A stretch of 46,634 nt of DNA from Clostridiales bacterium (lineage in GTDB: Bacteria; Bacillota; Clostridia; Christensenellales; Aristaeellaceae), in NCBI GenBank assembly GCA_029012285.1, contig JAQXLU010000071.1, forward strand, positions 1 through 46,634, given 5' to 3'. A program made the position numbers and the translations under genes. The notes under the pieces are model-generated. The model saw only the letters and a program-made list of their open reading frames with translations. It was not told the DNA's origin and searched no databases. Position 1 is the first letter of the stretch; each line of letters begins with the position of its first letter. Shown one piece after another: positions 1 through 8,021 of the stretch.

Positions 1-68
1 CTCTCTTCCTTTACAACAATATTGCAGACCCTATTATATCAGGTATTTCCCGAAAAAGCTACTGTCAA
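1..68 (-). promoter_or_regulatory. Leftward promoter and RBS of a gene beyond the left edge
   Basis: On the minus strand a TATAAT hexamer (33-38) preceded by TG one base upstream forms an extended -10 box. An AAAGGAAGAG sequence near 2-11 would be the ribosome binding site of a gene starting just left of the window. A perfect TTGACA (63-68) lies 24 bases upstream of the -10, too far for a normal pair, so the extended -10 probably carries the promoter. Confidence 0.45.
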
Positions 69-255
69 ACCCTTTAATTTTCCTTTAGGGCAACACCGCA
101 TAATGGGACAAGGAGATTCGGCGAGGGATTTTGGCCCAGCCGAAAGTTCTGGAAATGCGGGAATACTTTGTGTATTTCCCATTTTCAGAATTGCGCGGAT
201 GGGGCAAAAGAACCGTCGAAGCCCGCAGCTCCCATTGTGCGGTGTTGCCATAATA

Positions 256-285
256 AAAAGGCTCCGTGGCGGAGCCTTTTGGGAA
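256..285 (-). terminator. Intrinsic terminator after hinT operon
   Basis: A 10-bp perfect stem (AAAAGGCTCC with GGAGCCTTTT, loop GTGGC) sits directly after the hinT stop codon on the minus strand and gives a T-rich tail leftward. It should end transcription of prmA-rsmE-mtaB-hinT. The rest of 39-255 shows no convincing gene. Confidence 0.85.
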
Positions 286-286
286 A

Positions 287-628
287 TTAAGCCATCTCCA
301 AGGTCAGGGGCTTGCCGCCCAGGATGTGGAAGTGCAGGTGCTGCACGGTCTGACCGGCATCGGGGCCGCAGTTGCTCACCACCCGGTAGCCGTTTTCCAG
401 GCCCTCGGCTTTGGCAATGCCGGGGATAACCTCAAAGATGTGGGCGACAATCCCACTGTTTTCCGGGGTGACGGCGGAGCAGTCGGCAATGTGCGCCTTG
501 GGCACCACCAGCACATGGGTGGGGGCCATGGGCGCGATGTCCCGGAAGGCATAGGTCTTGTCGTCCTCATACACGCGGGTCGAGGGAATCTCGCCGCGGA
601 TGATCTTGCAGAACAGGCAGTTTTCCAT
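287..628 (-). CDS. hinT: HIT family nucleotide-binding hydrolase (HinT-like)
   Basis: This 113-residue protein is a full-length histidine-triad protein, a cytoplasmic purine nucleoside phosphoramidase/AMP-lysine hydrolase family. The triad HLHFHILGG at about residues 97-105 holds the catalytic histidine. An N-terminal CLFCKI motif matches the zinc-site cysteines found in many bacterial HIT proteins. It is the last gene of a leftward operon, 21 bases after mtaB and directly before a terminator. The same neighbourhood (prmA, rsmE, mtaB, then a HIT gene) is common in Clostridia. The exact natural substrate cannot be told from sequence; the family call is firm, the symbol is by similarity. Confidence 0.9.
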   Translation of the reverse strand: MENCLFCKIIRGEIPSTRVYEDDKTYAFRDIAPMAPTHVLVVPKAHIADCSAVTPENSGIVAHIFEVIPGIAKAEGLENGYRVVSNCGPDAGQTVQHLHFHILGGKPLTLEMA

Positions 629-649
629 CAGGGTCAGTCCTTTCTGATT

Positions 650-1945
650 TTATATGATTTCACCCGTCATGCCCTCGGGGGAGGCGGCGGTGAGGCGCAC
701 GGTGACGAGCTTCCCCTGGGCGCAGGCCGGGCCATCCGGGATGGTCACGGGGATGTACTCCGGCGTGTAGCCATGCCAGCACCCATCGATCCGCTCCTCC
801 AGCAGCACGGTGGATTCCTTTCCCAGCCACTGGCGCTGATAGGCGTCGGCGGTTTCCTCTCCCAGGGCAATCAGCTCCCGGGTGCGGCGCTCCTTAACCG
901 CCTTGGACAGCTGATCCGGCATGACGGCGGCCTTCGTGCCCTCCCGGGGGGAGTAGGGGAAAACATGGATCTTGGCAAAGCCCACCGCCCGGATAACCTG
1001 GCGGGTTTCCTGATATTCCGCCTCGGTTTCGCCGGGGAAGCAGGTCAGCACATCGGTGGTAAAGGCGGCCATGGGGAAGGCCGCGCGCAGGTTGTCAACC
1101 GCCTGCATATACATGGTCATGTTGTAGCGGCGACCCATGCGAGCCAGCACGGTGTTGCTGCCGGATTGCAGCGCCAGGTGGAACTGGGGGCAGACCTTGG
1201 GCATGGCGGCCAGGGCCTGAGCGAAGGCCTCGGTGGCGATGGTGGGCTCCAGGCTGCCCAGGCGGATGCGTTGCACGCCCTCGACCTCATGCACCGCGCC
1301 GATGGCGTCCAGCAAGGTGGAGCCATCCTGGAGGTCCCGGCCGTAGCTGGACAGGTGGATGCCAGTCAGCACCAGCTCGGTGTAGCCTGCGTCCACCAGG
1401 CGCTGGGTTTCCTCCCGGATGCTGGAGATGCTCCGGGAACGGATGGGCCCCCGCACGCTGGGAATGATGCAGTAGGTGCAGTGATTGTTGCAGCCTTCCT
1501 GGATTTTGAGGGTGGCGCGGGTGTGCTCGTCCTGGGTGGTGATGGTCATTTCCTCAAAGGGGGTGGCGGCGTTCAGCTCGTTGACAGCGCAAATGCACAC
1601 GTTCTCCGCGACGGCCCTTTCCAGCAGCGACACCACCTGATTGCGGTGCTGCGTGCCGATGATCAGCCGCGCGCCGGTGCTTTGCAATTCGCTGGCCTTG
1701 CGCTGGGCCAGGCAGCCCGCCAGGACGATGTGGCTCTCCGGGCGTTCCCGGCGAAGGCGGCGGGTGAGCTGCAGGCTCTTCTTGTCCCCCGTGCCGGTGA
1801 CGGTGCAGGTGTTGATGACATACACATCCGCCTCGGCCTCAAAGGGAACGACCTCGTACCCCGCCGCGCGGAAAAGCTCCAGCATGGCCTGGGTATCGTA
1901 TTGGTTCACCTTGCAGCCAAGGGTGTGGAAAGCAACGGTTTTCAT
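650..1945 (-). CDS. mtaB: tRNA t6A37 methylthiotransferase MtaB
   Basis: MtaB converts N6-threonylcarbamoyladenosine at position 37 of ANN-decoding tRNAs to its 2-methylthio form, using S-adenosylmethionine and two iron-sulfur clusters. The start chosen gives MKTVAFHTLGCKVNQYDTQ, the standard N terminus; an in-frame ATG seven codons upstream would place the start inside the rsmE coding sequence. The N-terminal domain shows three cluster cysteines (LGCKVN, INTCTVTG, AGCLAQ), and the radical SAM triad is EGCNNHCTYCIIP. The C terminus fits a TRAM-type RNA-binding end. At 431 residues it has normal length. It begins four bases after the rsmE stop, so the genes are almost certainly co-transcribed. 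Confidence 0.93.
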   Translation of the reverse strand: MKTVAFHTLGCKVNQYDTQAMLELFRAAGYEVVPFEAEADVYVINTCTVTGTGDKKSLQLTRRLRRERPESHIVLAGCLAQRKASELQSTGARLIIGTQHRNQVVSLLERAVAENVCICAVNELNAATPFEEMTITTQDEHTRATLKIQEGCNNHCTYCIIPSVRGPIRSRSISSIREETQRLVDAGYTELVLTGIHLSSYGRDLQDGSTLLDAIGAVHEVEGVQRIRLGSLEPTIATEAFAQALAAMPKVCPQFHLALQSGSNTVLARMGRRYNMTMYMQAVDNLRAAFPMAAFTTDVLTCFPGETEAEYQETRQVIRAVGFAKIHVFPYSPREGTKAAVMPDQLSKAVKERRTRELIALGEETADAYQRQWLGKESTVLLEERIDGCWHGYTPEYIPVTIPDGPACAQGKLVTVRLTAASPEGMTGEII

Positions 1946-1949
1946 GGCT

Positions 1950-2684
1950 TCACTCCATATCGCCATAGAGGCAGAATAGGGCGCTCATCGCGCAGAGCCC
2001 TGCGGTTTCGGTGCGGAGGATGCGCGGGCCCAGGGTGACGGCGTGGCAGGCGGCTTGCTGCAGTTGCGCGACCTCCTCTGCGGACATGCCGCCCTCCGGG
2101 CCAATGACGATGGCCAGGTCGGTGACGTCCGGGTGCTCGTCGTGGTAGCGGGTAAGGGAGTACCCCCTCGCATCCTCCCAGGGGACGATGGTTCCGCCGT
2201 GCGCGGGCAGCCGCGATAGCAGCTGTCTGAAGGAGATGGGCTCGGACACGCGCAGCATCTCGCACCGCCCGGATTGCTTGCAGGCCTCACGGGCAATCTT
2301 CTGCCAGCGCTCCTGCTTTTTGCGGCCGTCCTTGGCGTCCAGCTGCACCACGCAGCGGCTCATCGCCACAGGGACGACCTCGCACGCGCCCAGCTCCACA
2401 GCCTTTTGCACAATCAGCTCCATCTTGTCCGCTTTGGGCAGCCCCTGGTACAGCGTGATGCGCAGCCGGGCCTCGGTGGAGGGCAGCTCGCCGGTGATGC
2501 GCACCAGCACGTCCCCCTCGGTGATGTGCGCAATTTCCCCGGCATAACGTTTGCCGGCGGCGAACAGCTCGCAGACCTCGCCCGGCTTCATCCGCAGCAC
2601 GCGGCTGGCGTGGCGGGCGTCCTCCTCGCACAGGTGCGCGTCGCTGCCTGTCACGCCCTGCTCGTCAGCATAAAAGCGGTGCAT
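1950..2684 (-). CDS. rsmE: 16S rRNA (uracil1498-N3)-methyltransferase RsmE
   Basis: RsmE methylates N3 of U1498 in helix 44 of 16S rRNA. The 244-residue reading starts MHRFYADEQ; a longer frame extends upstream only by running antisense-free through prmA in another frame and is not real. The protein has the N-terminal PUA-like part (HASRVLRMKPGE) and a C-terminal SPOUT knot with VIGPEGGMSAEE and LGPRILRTETA, the family signatures for SAM binding. Its ATG shares one base with the prmA stop codon (TGATG), which implies translational coupling. Normal family length; no anomalies. Confidence 0.93.
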   Translation of the reverse strand: MHRFYADEQGVTGSDAHLCEEDARHASRVLRMKPGEVCELFAAGKRYAGEIAHITEGDVLVRITGELPSTEARLRITLYQGLPKADKMELIVQKAVELGACEVVPVAMSRCVVQLDAKDGRKKQERWQKIAREACKQSGRCEMLRVSEPISFRQLLSRLPAHGGTIVPWEDARGYSLTRYHDEHPDVTDLAIVIGPEGGMSAEEVAQLQQAACHAVTLGPRILRTETAGLCAMSALFCLYGDME

Positions 2685-3637
2685 CAGTCCGGCCTCCTGG
2701 AAAGGATGGCGACCCACTCGCCCTTGCGGCGAATCTCCAGGATGGTGTACCTGGCCGCGTTCAGCGCATCCACCACGTCCTGCTCGCGCTCTTTGATGAT
2801 GCCGGAGCAGATGAACAAGCCGCCGGGGACGATGTGGCTGACCAGGGGAGCGGCGAACATGCAGATCACGTCCGCGATGATGTTGGCCACGCAGACCTCG
2901 CACACCCCGTCGGTGGATTCGAGCAGATTGCCCTCCACCGCGCGGATGATGTGCTCAAGGTGGTTGTGGGCCACGTTTTCCTTCGCCACCCGAACGGCGG
3001 TGGGGTCGATGTCGATGGCCAGTACGTCCTTTGCGCCCAGCATCGCCGCGCCGATGGCCAGGATGCCCGAGCCGGTGCCCACGTCGATCACGCTGTTCAC
3101 CTGCTGCTTAAGCATCACATCCTCCAGCAGCTCCAGGCACATGCCGGTGGTCTCGTGGGTGCCCGAGCCAAAGGCCATGCCCGGGTCGATCTCCATCACC
3201 AGATCGTCCGGTTGCGCGTCGTAGGCTTCCCAGGTGGGCTTGACCACCAATCGCTGTCCCGCGCGGAAGGGCTTGTAGAATTTCTTCCATACTTCCGACC
3301 AGTCCTCGTCGCGGACGTTCACCATGTCCATGTCCAGGCTGCCCAGGTCGATGCCCAAATCAGCAGCCTTGAGCTCCGCCATGCGGCTGCGCACCGCGCC
3401 AATGCGGTCGGAGAAACGCTCGTCCGGCTCAAACCAGGCATGCACCAGCACGTCCTCGGGCAATGTGTTGACCAGGTTGGGGTCAATGATCTCCCAGTAG
3501 CCGTTGGGCTTGTCGGGGTCGGGGATGTCAGCGCGGTCCTCCACCATCGTGCCGGACGCGCCCTCGTTCATCATGGCCTCGGACACGATGTCCGCGCCCA
3601 TAGTGGTGGTGTGTATGGTCAGCTCGACCCAATCCAT
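2684..3637 (-). CDS. prmA: Ribosomal protein L11 methyltransferase PrmA
   Basis: PrmA trimethylates ribosomal protein L11. The 317-residue protein has an N-terminal substrate-binding region (MDWVELTIHTTTMGADIVSE) and a class I Rossmann methyltransferase domain with motif I DVGTGSGILAIGAA and the acidic strand-2 motif DIDPTAV. The motif CVANIIADVI fits the catalytic NIxA-type segment of the family. It is the first gene of the leftward operon prmA-rsmE-mtaB-hinT and has its own promoter just upstream. An AGGAAGATGAG ribosome binding site precedes the ATG. Confidence 0.93.
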   Translation of the reverse strand: MDWVELTIHTTTMGADIVSEAMMNEGASGTMVEDRADIPDPDKPNGYWEIIDPNLVNTLPEDVLVHAWFEPDERFSDRIGAVRSRMAELKAADLGIDLGSLDMDMVNVRDEDWSEVWKKFYKPFRAGQRLVVKPTWEAYDAQPDDLVMEIDPGMAFGSGTHETTGMCLELLEDVMLKQQVNSVIDVGTGSGILAIGAAMLGAKDVLAIDIDPTAVRVAKENVAHNHLEHIIRAVEGNLLESTDGVCEVCVANIIADVICMFAAPLVSHIVPGGLFICSGIIKEREQDVVDALNAARYTILEIRRKGEWVAILSRRPD

Positions 3638-3662
3638 CTCTCATCTTCCTTTGCTGAATTTG

Positions 3663-3691
3663 ATTATATCCCAGCCTTTATTATAAGCCAA
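3663..3691 (-). promoter_or_regulatory. prmA operon promoter
   Basis: Minus-strand TTGGCT (3686-3691), 17-base spacer and perfect TATAAT (3663-3668), about 25 bases before the prmA ATG. It is divergent from the mscL promoter. Confidence 0.65.
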
Positions 3692-3721
3692 AAGAACATA
3701 CAGGTCAACCGTGGAAAACGC

Positions 3722-3750
3722 TTGCATCTCGCGCGCGGGTGTGTTATACT
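3722..3750 (+). promoter_or_regulatory. mscL promoter
   Basis: TTGCAT (3722-3727), 17-base spacer, TATACT (3745-3750); 44 bases before the mscL ATG. The -35 has the TTGCAN form seen in several other promoters of this window. Confidence 0.7.
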
Positions 3751-3794
3751 TTGCCTGGATACACCCGATTCTGTACGTTAAAGGAGAGAAAAAA

Positions 3795-4205
3795 ATGAAG
3801 AAGCTGCTGGAAGAGTTCAAAAAGTTTGCCCTGCGCGGCAATGTGATCGACCTGGCTGTCGGCGTGATCATCGGCGGCGCGTTCACCGCCATTGTCAACG
3901 CCGTGTCCAATGACTTCATCAAGCCCCTGCTGGCCTGGATCATGGGCGCAAAGCCGGAGGAGATCCTGATCGGTGAGGCCCAGTGGACCTGGAGCCTGGC
4001 CGCTTCCGAATTCGTGACCACCATCATCAACTTCCTGATCACCGCGCTGGTGCTCTTTGCCATCATCAAGGTGTTCAACAAGATCAGCACCATCGGCAAG
4101 AAGCCCAAGGCGCCCACCACCAAGAAGTGCCCCTACTGCCTGAGCGAGATCCCGATTGAGGCGACCAAGTGCGCGCACTGCACCTCCGAGCTGCCCAAGG
4201 CGTGA
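3795..4205 (+). CDS. mscL: Large-conductance mechanosensitive channel MscL with C-terminal zinc ribbon
   Basis: MscL is the homopentameric inner-membrane safety valve opened by membrane tension on hypo-osmotic shock. The start at 3795 follows AAGGAGAG by a few bases and gives MKKLLEEFKKFALRGNVIDLAVGVIIG, the classic amphipathic N helix and first transmembrane helix. The second helix is about residues 75-98 (FVTTIINFLITALVLFAIIK). Instead of ending after the cytoplasmic helix, the protein carries CPYC and CAHC spaced by ten residues (about 112-130), a rubredoxin-like zinc ribbon. Such ribbons are known in some MscL proteins of Gram-positive lineages, but are absent from the E. coli form. Monocistronic: own promoter and terminator. 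Confidence 0.95.
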   Translation: MKKLLEEFKKFALRGNVIDLAVGVIIGGAFTAIVNAVSNDFIKPLLAWIMGAKPEEILIGEAQWTWSLAASEFVTTIINFLITALVLFAIIKVFNKISTIGKKPKAPTTKKCPYCLSEIPIEATKCAHCTSELPKA

Positions 4206-4216
4206 AACCACAACAC

Positions 4217-4255
4217 AAAGCGGAGACCGTCATGACGATGGCCTCCGCTTTTTCG
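4217..4255 (+). terminator. mscL terminator
   Basis: AAAGCGGAG pairs with CTCCGCTTT, with an internal GTC/GAC stem, followed by a T run; 12 bases after the mscL stop codon. Confidence 0.8.
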
Positions 4256-4299
4256 TGTGGGAATGGGGGATAAGCGCCTGATGTCACAGGCAATCAGCC

Positions 4300-5463
4300 T
4301 TACTCCACGTCGATCTGCACCGCAGCAATCCACTCCGCAGTGACCTGCGCCGGCAGGGAAGCGGTCATGATGCCGTTGGTGTACACGATGACCTCCATGC
4401 CAGCCTCCAGGGAAGCCAGCTGGTCAGCGTCGGCGCGCACCAGCACGGTCGTGCCCTCGGCTTCCAGCACGAATTGGCCCTCGGTGATCTCCCCCACCAC
4501 GCCCGCATGGGTGTAGCAGGCAAGCTTCATGCCGAACACCTGGGCGGGCAGGGAGAAGGTCATCTGACCGTTGTAGGTCACATGGATGAAATCACCAACG
4601 GCGATCTCCTTGCCCTCGCGCAGGGTCTCGTCAGAGGTGTTCACCTGGATGGTCTGACCGTCGAAGGTCTCGATCATCACGAAGCCCTCGCTGATCTCGG
4701 TCACGATGCCGGACAGATCGTAGAGCTCCTGGGCGACGGGCAGGGCCAGCACCTCGGTGGCATTGACCAGGATGGCTTCCAGGCTGGCGGTCATCACGCC
4801 GTCGGTGATGACGATCACCTCCATCCCGGGCTCCACCTGGGCAAAGAGGAGCGCATCCTCCGGGATGGCCACGTGGTAGGGGATTTCCTCACCCGCCACG
4901 GTCATGGTGAAGCCGCCCTCCACCATCTCGGTCACCGTGCCGATGGTCTCCTGGCCGCGGATGTGCAGCGCGGTGAGCTGCGCGGGCAGGGAGCGGGTGG
5001 TCGCGCCGTTAAAGAACACATAGACAAACATGCCGTCCTGGATGCCCTCCAGCAGGGAAGCGTCCGCGTTCACCTGGTAGACATCCTCGCCGAAGGTCAT
5101 GGTGAAGCCCGTCTCGGTCAATTCGCTCACCAGGCCCATCAGCATGTGGTCACGCACAACCTGGGCGGTGATCTTCGCGGGCAGGGAACGGGTCATGATG
5201 CCGTTGTAGACGATCTCGATAAAATCGCCGATGGTTACGTCCTTGCCTTCAAACACGGTATCCTCGGTGATCTGGGCCTCTACGGTCAGCCCGTCGCGGG
5301 TCTGCACCAGGAGCAGATCGCTCTGCACGTCCATCACAAAGCCCTGGAGCAGCGTATATTCAGCCAGGTCGGTGTCGGGGATCTCGGCGTCCTGCTCGGC
5401 AAGGCCGGACAGGGAGGTCAGGGCTAGCAGCATCGCCAGCAGCATCAGGAACAGCTTCTTCAT
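4300..5463 (-). CDS. Secreted protein of five ~70-residue repeats, unknown function
   Basis: No family was recognised. The start at 5463 is set by a strong AAGGAGGTT site and a clean signal peptide (MKKLFLMLLAMLLALTSLSGLA); a longer in-frame start 21 codons upstream lacks both. The mature protein (~365 residues) is five diverged repeats, each ending in a similar strand block: GDFIEIVYNGIMTRSLPAKI, GMFVYVFFNGATTRSLPAQL, GMEVIVITDGVMTASLEAIL, GDFIHVTYNGQMTFSLPAQV and GMEVIVYTNGIMTASLPAQV. Between them lie alternating hydrophobic residues typical of small beta barrels (OB-like). No cysteine pairs, catalytic signature or anchor motif is evident. It follows the LysM gene on the same strand, so a cell-surface or wall role is plausible but unproven. 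Confidence 0.8.
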   Translation of the reverse strand: MKKLFLMLLAMLLALTSLSGLAEQDAEIPDTDLAEYTLLQGFVMDVQSDLLLVQTRDGLTVEAQITEDTVFEGKDVTIGDFIEIVYNGIMTRSLPAKITAQVVRDHMLMGLVSELTETGFTMTFGEDVYQVNADASLLEGIQDGMFVYVFFNGATTRSLPAQLTALHIRGQETIGTVTEMVEGGFTMTVAGEEIPYHVAIPEDALLFAQVEPGMEVIVITDGVMTASLEAILVNATEVLALPVAQELYDLSGIVTEISEGFVMIETFDGQTIQVNTSDETLREGKEIAVGDFIHVTYNGQMTFSLPAQVFGMKLACYTHAGVVGEITEGQFVLEAEGTTVLVRADADQLASLEAGMEVIVYTNGIMTASLPAQVTAEWIAAVQIDVE

Positions 5464-5618
5464 GTGTTTTGAACCTCCTTGGGTGTTGGTGGGCTTTTGT
5501 GCCTCACGCCATACATGACGTATCACCCAAGCGGTTTGTTCCCGGCGAAGTACAGCTTTTTTTGTTCAGGCTGCTCCCCGGGGCGGACATCATATGAAGA
5601 AATCCGCCGCTGGAAATC

Positions 5619-6305
5619 TCAGGGAATGTCGATGCAGCGCCCCGCGACGAAATCCGATGGGGCCAGGCAGGGATTGGCCCGCAGCAGTGCGGCCAGGGAG
5701 GTATTCAGCCGCAACGCCACGCTCTCCAGGGTTTCGTCCTTTTGGAGGATGTAGGTGGCGCCGTGGGGACAGGGCGTGCTTTCCTTCGGGACGCACAGCG
5801 TCTGCCCGGCGGTGAGCATGTCGATGTCCAGGCTGGGGTTGGCCTTTTCCAGGGTGTAACGGTTGACGTCCGCCCGCAGCTGAATGTCGGCGATGCTCTC
5901 CCCCTGGTGCACAGCGTAGCGGTTTTCCTCCGGGCATTCCCCCTCCTCGGTAGCGCCCTCGGGCGGCTTGGCGGGCTGGTCAAGGTTATCCGACATATCG
6001 GGATAAAATTCCTGGGGCGGCTCGACGGGTGCTTCCTCCGCGGGGGTCTCCGGGACGGGGGCTTCGGGCGCGGGCGCGGTCTCCGGAGCTTCTTGCTCCG
6101 GCGGCTTGTCGTCCTCCTCCATGGGGATGCACAGCACGTCGCCGACCATCAGCCGGGCCGGATTGATGTGGCTGTTGGCCTCCAGCAAATCCCTGAGGGG
6201 AATGCCCAGCCGGTTGGCGATGAGGTAGAAGCTGTCCCCCCGGCGGACGGTATACTCGTATCCGCAGACCTTATCCTGGGGTGCGCGGTGGGATTGATCG
6301 TTCAT
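5619..6305 (-). CDS. Three-LysM-domain protein
   Basis: The 228-residue protein has three LysM units, the ~45-residue fold that binds N-acetylglucosamine of peptidoglycan or spore cortex. They are YEYTVRRGDSFYLIANRLGI (near residue 18), YAVHQGESIADIQLRADVNR (near 130) and YILQKDETLESVALRLNTSL (near 182). Unit one is joined to the others by a Pro/Glu-rich linker of about 60 residues (many PEAP/PAEE runs). The start at 6305 follows GAAAGGAGC; the in-frame upstream ATG is less well placed. There is no signal peptide or hydrolase domain, so a spore-coat or morphogenesis-type role, where LysM proteins lack signals, is one option. Possibly co-transcribed with the repeat protein downstream. Confidence 0.85.
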   Translation of the reverse strand: MNDQSHRAPQDKVCGYEYTVRRGDSFYLIANRLGIPLRDLLEANSHINPARLMVGDVLCIPMEEDDKPPEQEAPETAPAPEAPVPETPAEEAPVEPPQEFYPDMSDNLDQPAKPPEGATEEGECPEENRYAVHQGESIADIQLRADVNRYTLEKANPSLDIDMLTAGQTLCVPKESTPCPHGATYILQKDETLESVALRLNTSLAALLRANPCLAPSDFVAGRCIDIP

Positions 6306-6408
6306 GGCGGATGCTCCTTTCACATGCGTTCGCTGCAAGCATATGCGTCCTTTGGCGGTGTATGCCAGGATGGCCCATTGTTTTCACGAGAAATTTACAA
6401 ATTGTCTG

Positions 6409-6436
6409 TTTACATTGATTGTTTTTGTGTTATACT
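6409..6436 (+). promoter_or_regulatory. Promoter of the Gln-rich protein-tilS-hpt-ftsH run
   Basis: TTTACA (6409-6414), 16-base spacer, TATACT (6431-6436); about 110 bases before the ATG of the Gln-rich protein, leaving a leader of ~105 bases with no obvious structure. Confidence 0.55.
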
Positions 6437-6548
6437 GTAAACTGTGGCGAGGTTCACGCTTTATTTGTCGTGGAAAAATCGCCCGGAATACCGCTTTGAC
6501 CCTCACATAAGACGATAGATCACAATATCAGAAAGGACAGGAACACGG

Positions 6549-8021
6549 ATGAATAACGGTCAGCCTCCCTATGGGGAGCCTTCTGCCTGGGGCCAGCAGG
6601 GCAATCCGGTGAATCCGATGAATCCGGTGCAGATGCCCGTGCAGCCCAATCCCTACGCGCAGCAGGGGTATGATCCGCGGGGCATTCAGCAAGGATTCTC
6701 CCAGCCCTTTGCGCCCGTGGAGACCTACGGCCAGCAGCAGCATCCCCAGCAGGTCTACCAGCAGCAGAGCTGGCAGCCCTACAACGCCAATCCGCCCCAG
6801 GGGCAGATGGCGGGCGGCTATCCCCAGATGGGCGTGAATCCGCCGTATTATGAGCAGCCCTATGCCCAGCAGACATATGCCCAGCAGCCCTATGCACAAC
6901 CCTATGCGCAGCCTGGTGGGAATCAGCCGTATGATGAGCAGCCCCAGCAAGCCTATCCCCAGTTCAATCAGCTGGGCCAGCAGGTGCAGCAGGGCTACGG
7001 CAACGGTTACAGCGGCTATTACAGCCAGCCGCAGAAGAAACGCTTCGAGATTCCCTTTGATGTGGTCGGCAAGCTGATCCTCTTCGGCATCCTGCCGGTG
7101 CTCTTCATCCTGGCAATGATCTTTTCCGCTCCGGCGCTCAAGTGGGTTTTCCTGGCGGGCGCGGCCGGCGGCATCATCATGATGTGGATGCGGGAGTTCA
7201 TCTCCCCCAACATGCGCGTCACCATGTCCCTGGTGCTGGGGGTGATGGCCGTGGTGGCACTGGTCGGCGCGCTGAACGGCGCGCCCGCAGACGCGCAGAA
7301 TCCCCCCGGCGCACCGGCCCAGAGCAACAACGTGACTCAATCCCAGGGCGGCACGGCCAATGGGCAGCCCCAGCAGGCGACGCCCTCCGTGGCCCCGGCG
7401 GTCACCCCTGCGCCGGAGGACGCTCCCGACGAGGCTGAGGAGCAGCTGATGTCCTTCTTCTACTACTGGGCCAACGGCAACCACGACGCGATGTTGGCCC
7501 GGACCGCGCCTTCTTGGCGCAATTCGGTGGAGAATCCCGCCAGCGCCCTGTATGTGTTGTTGCTCAACCGCTTGCCCCAGGAGGATTATGAGGTGACCGC
7601 GGTGTCCGGCGCGGAGAACGACGCGCTGCGCACCTACACCGTGAAGGTCACCATCGACAAGCAGGACGGCCGGGCGAAGATGGACCGTTACGCCTTCAAG
7701 GTGCTGATGAAGAAGGAGGACGGCATCTGGTATGTCGATCCCCAGTCCCTCTCATCCAACGAGAAGGAAACGGCCACCCAGACCGTGGCCTCTGCCAACA
7801 ACACGCCCACCCAGCCGCCGCTGTATACCGGTAACCCCGCCACGGTGCTCTACTACAACGCCAACGGCGGCGTGATGTACCACCTGGATCCCGACTGTCC
7901 CGACGTGGGCAAGAAGTACAAGCCCATGACGAGCTTCATGTACACCGATTTGGACAAATCGCCCTATAATGCCCTGCGCCCCTGCACCCGCTGCGGCGCA
8001 CCCATCCCGGACAATGATTGA
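6549..8021 (+). CDS. Gln/Pro/Tyr-rich membrane protein with C-terminal metal-binding-like motif
   Basis: Function unknown. Residues 1-160 are low complexity, rich in Gln, Pro, Tyr and Gly, with many YAQQ/YAQP units near residues 100-120. Residues about 170-240 hold three hydrophobic segments (VVGKLILFGILPVLFILAMI, ALKWVFLAGAAGGIIMMW, MSLVLGVMAVVALVGAL). After a second Gln/Pro linker comes a soluble domain (about 295-400) resembling an NTF2-like/lumazine-binding-like stress domain in length, a weak suggestion. The C terminus has YHLDPDC followed by RPCTRCGAP, the H-C-C-C pattern of the Ada-like metal-binding motif often placed at the end of secreted proteins. Its stop overlaps the tilS start by eight bases, so the two are translationally coupled. 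Confidence 0.8.
   Translation: MNNGQPPYGEPSAWGQQGNPVNPMNPVQMPVQPNPYAQQGYDPRGIQQGFSQPFAPVETYGQQQHPQQVYQQQSWQPYNANPPQGQMAGGYPQMGVNPPYYEQPYAQQTYAQQPYAQPYAQPGGNQPYDEQPQQAYPQFNQLGQQVQQGYGNGYSGYYSQPQKKRFEIPFDVVGKLILFGILPVLFILAMIFSAPALKWVFLAGAAGGIIMMWMREFISPNMRVTMSLVLGVMAVVALVGALNGAPADAQNPPGAPAQSNNVTQSQGGTANGQPQQATPSVAPAVTPAPEDAPDEAEEQLMSFFYYWANGNHDAMLARTAPSWRNSVENPASALYVLLLNRLPQEDYEVTAVSGAENDALRTYTVKVTIDKQDGRAKMDRYAFKVLMKKEDGIWYVDPQSLSSNEKETATQTVASANNTPTQPPLYTGNPATVLYYNANGGVMYHLDPDCPDVGKKYKPMTSFMYTDLDKSPYNALRPCTRCGAPIPDND

Noticed and set aside
266-2038. Long rightward open frame of 590 codons
   Set aside because: Lies antisense to hinT and mtaB, which have full family motifs. GC-rich coding strands often leave the complementary frame open; its composition (Gly/His/Ala-rich) is typical of such shadows.
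4474-5427. Rightward 317-codon frame opposite the repeat protein
   Set aside because: Antisense shadow; the leftward frame has a signal peptide, ribosome binding site and true protein repeats.
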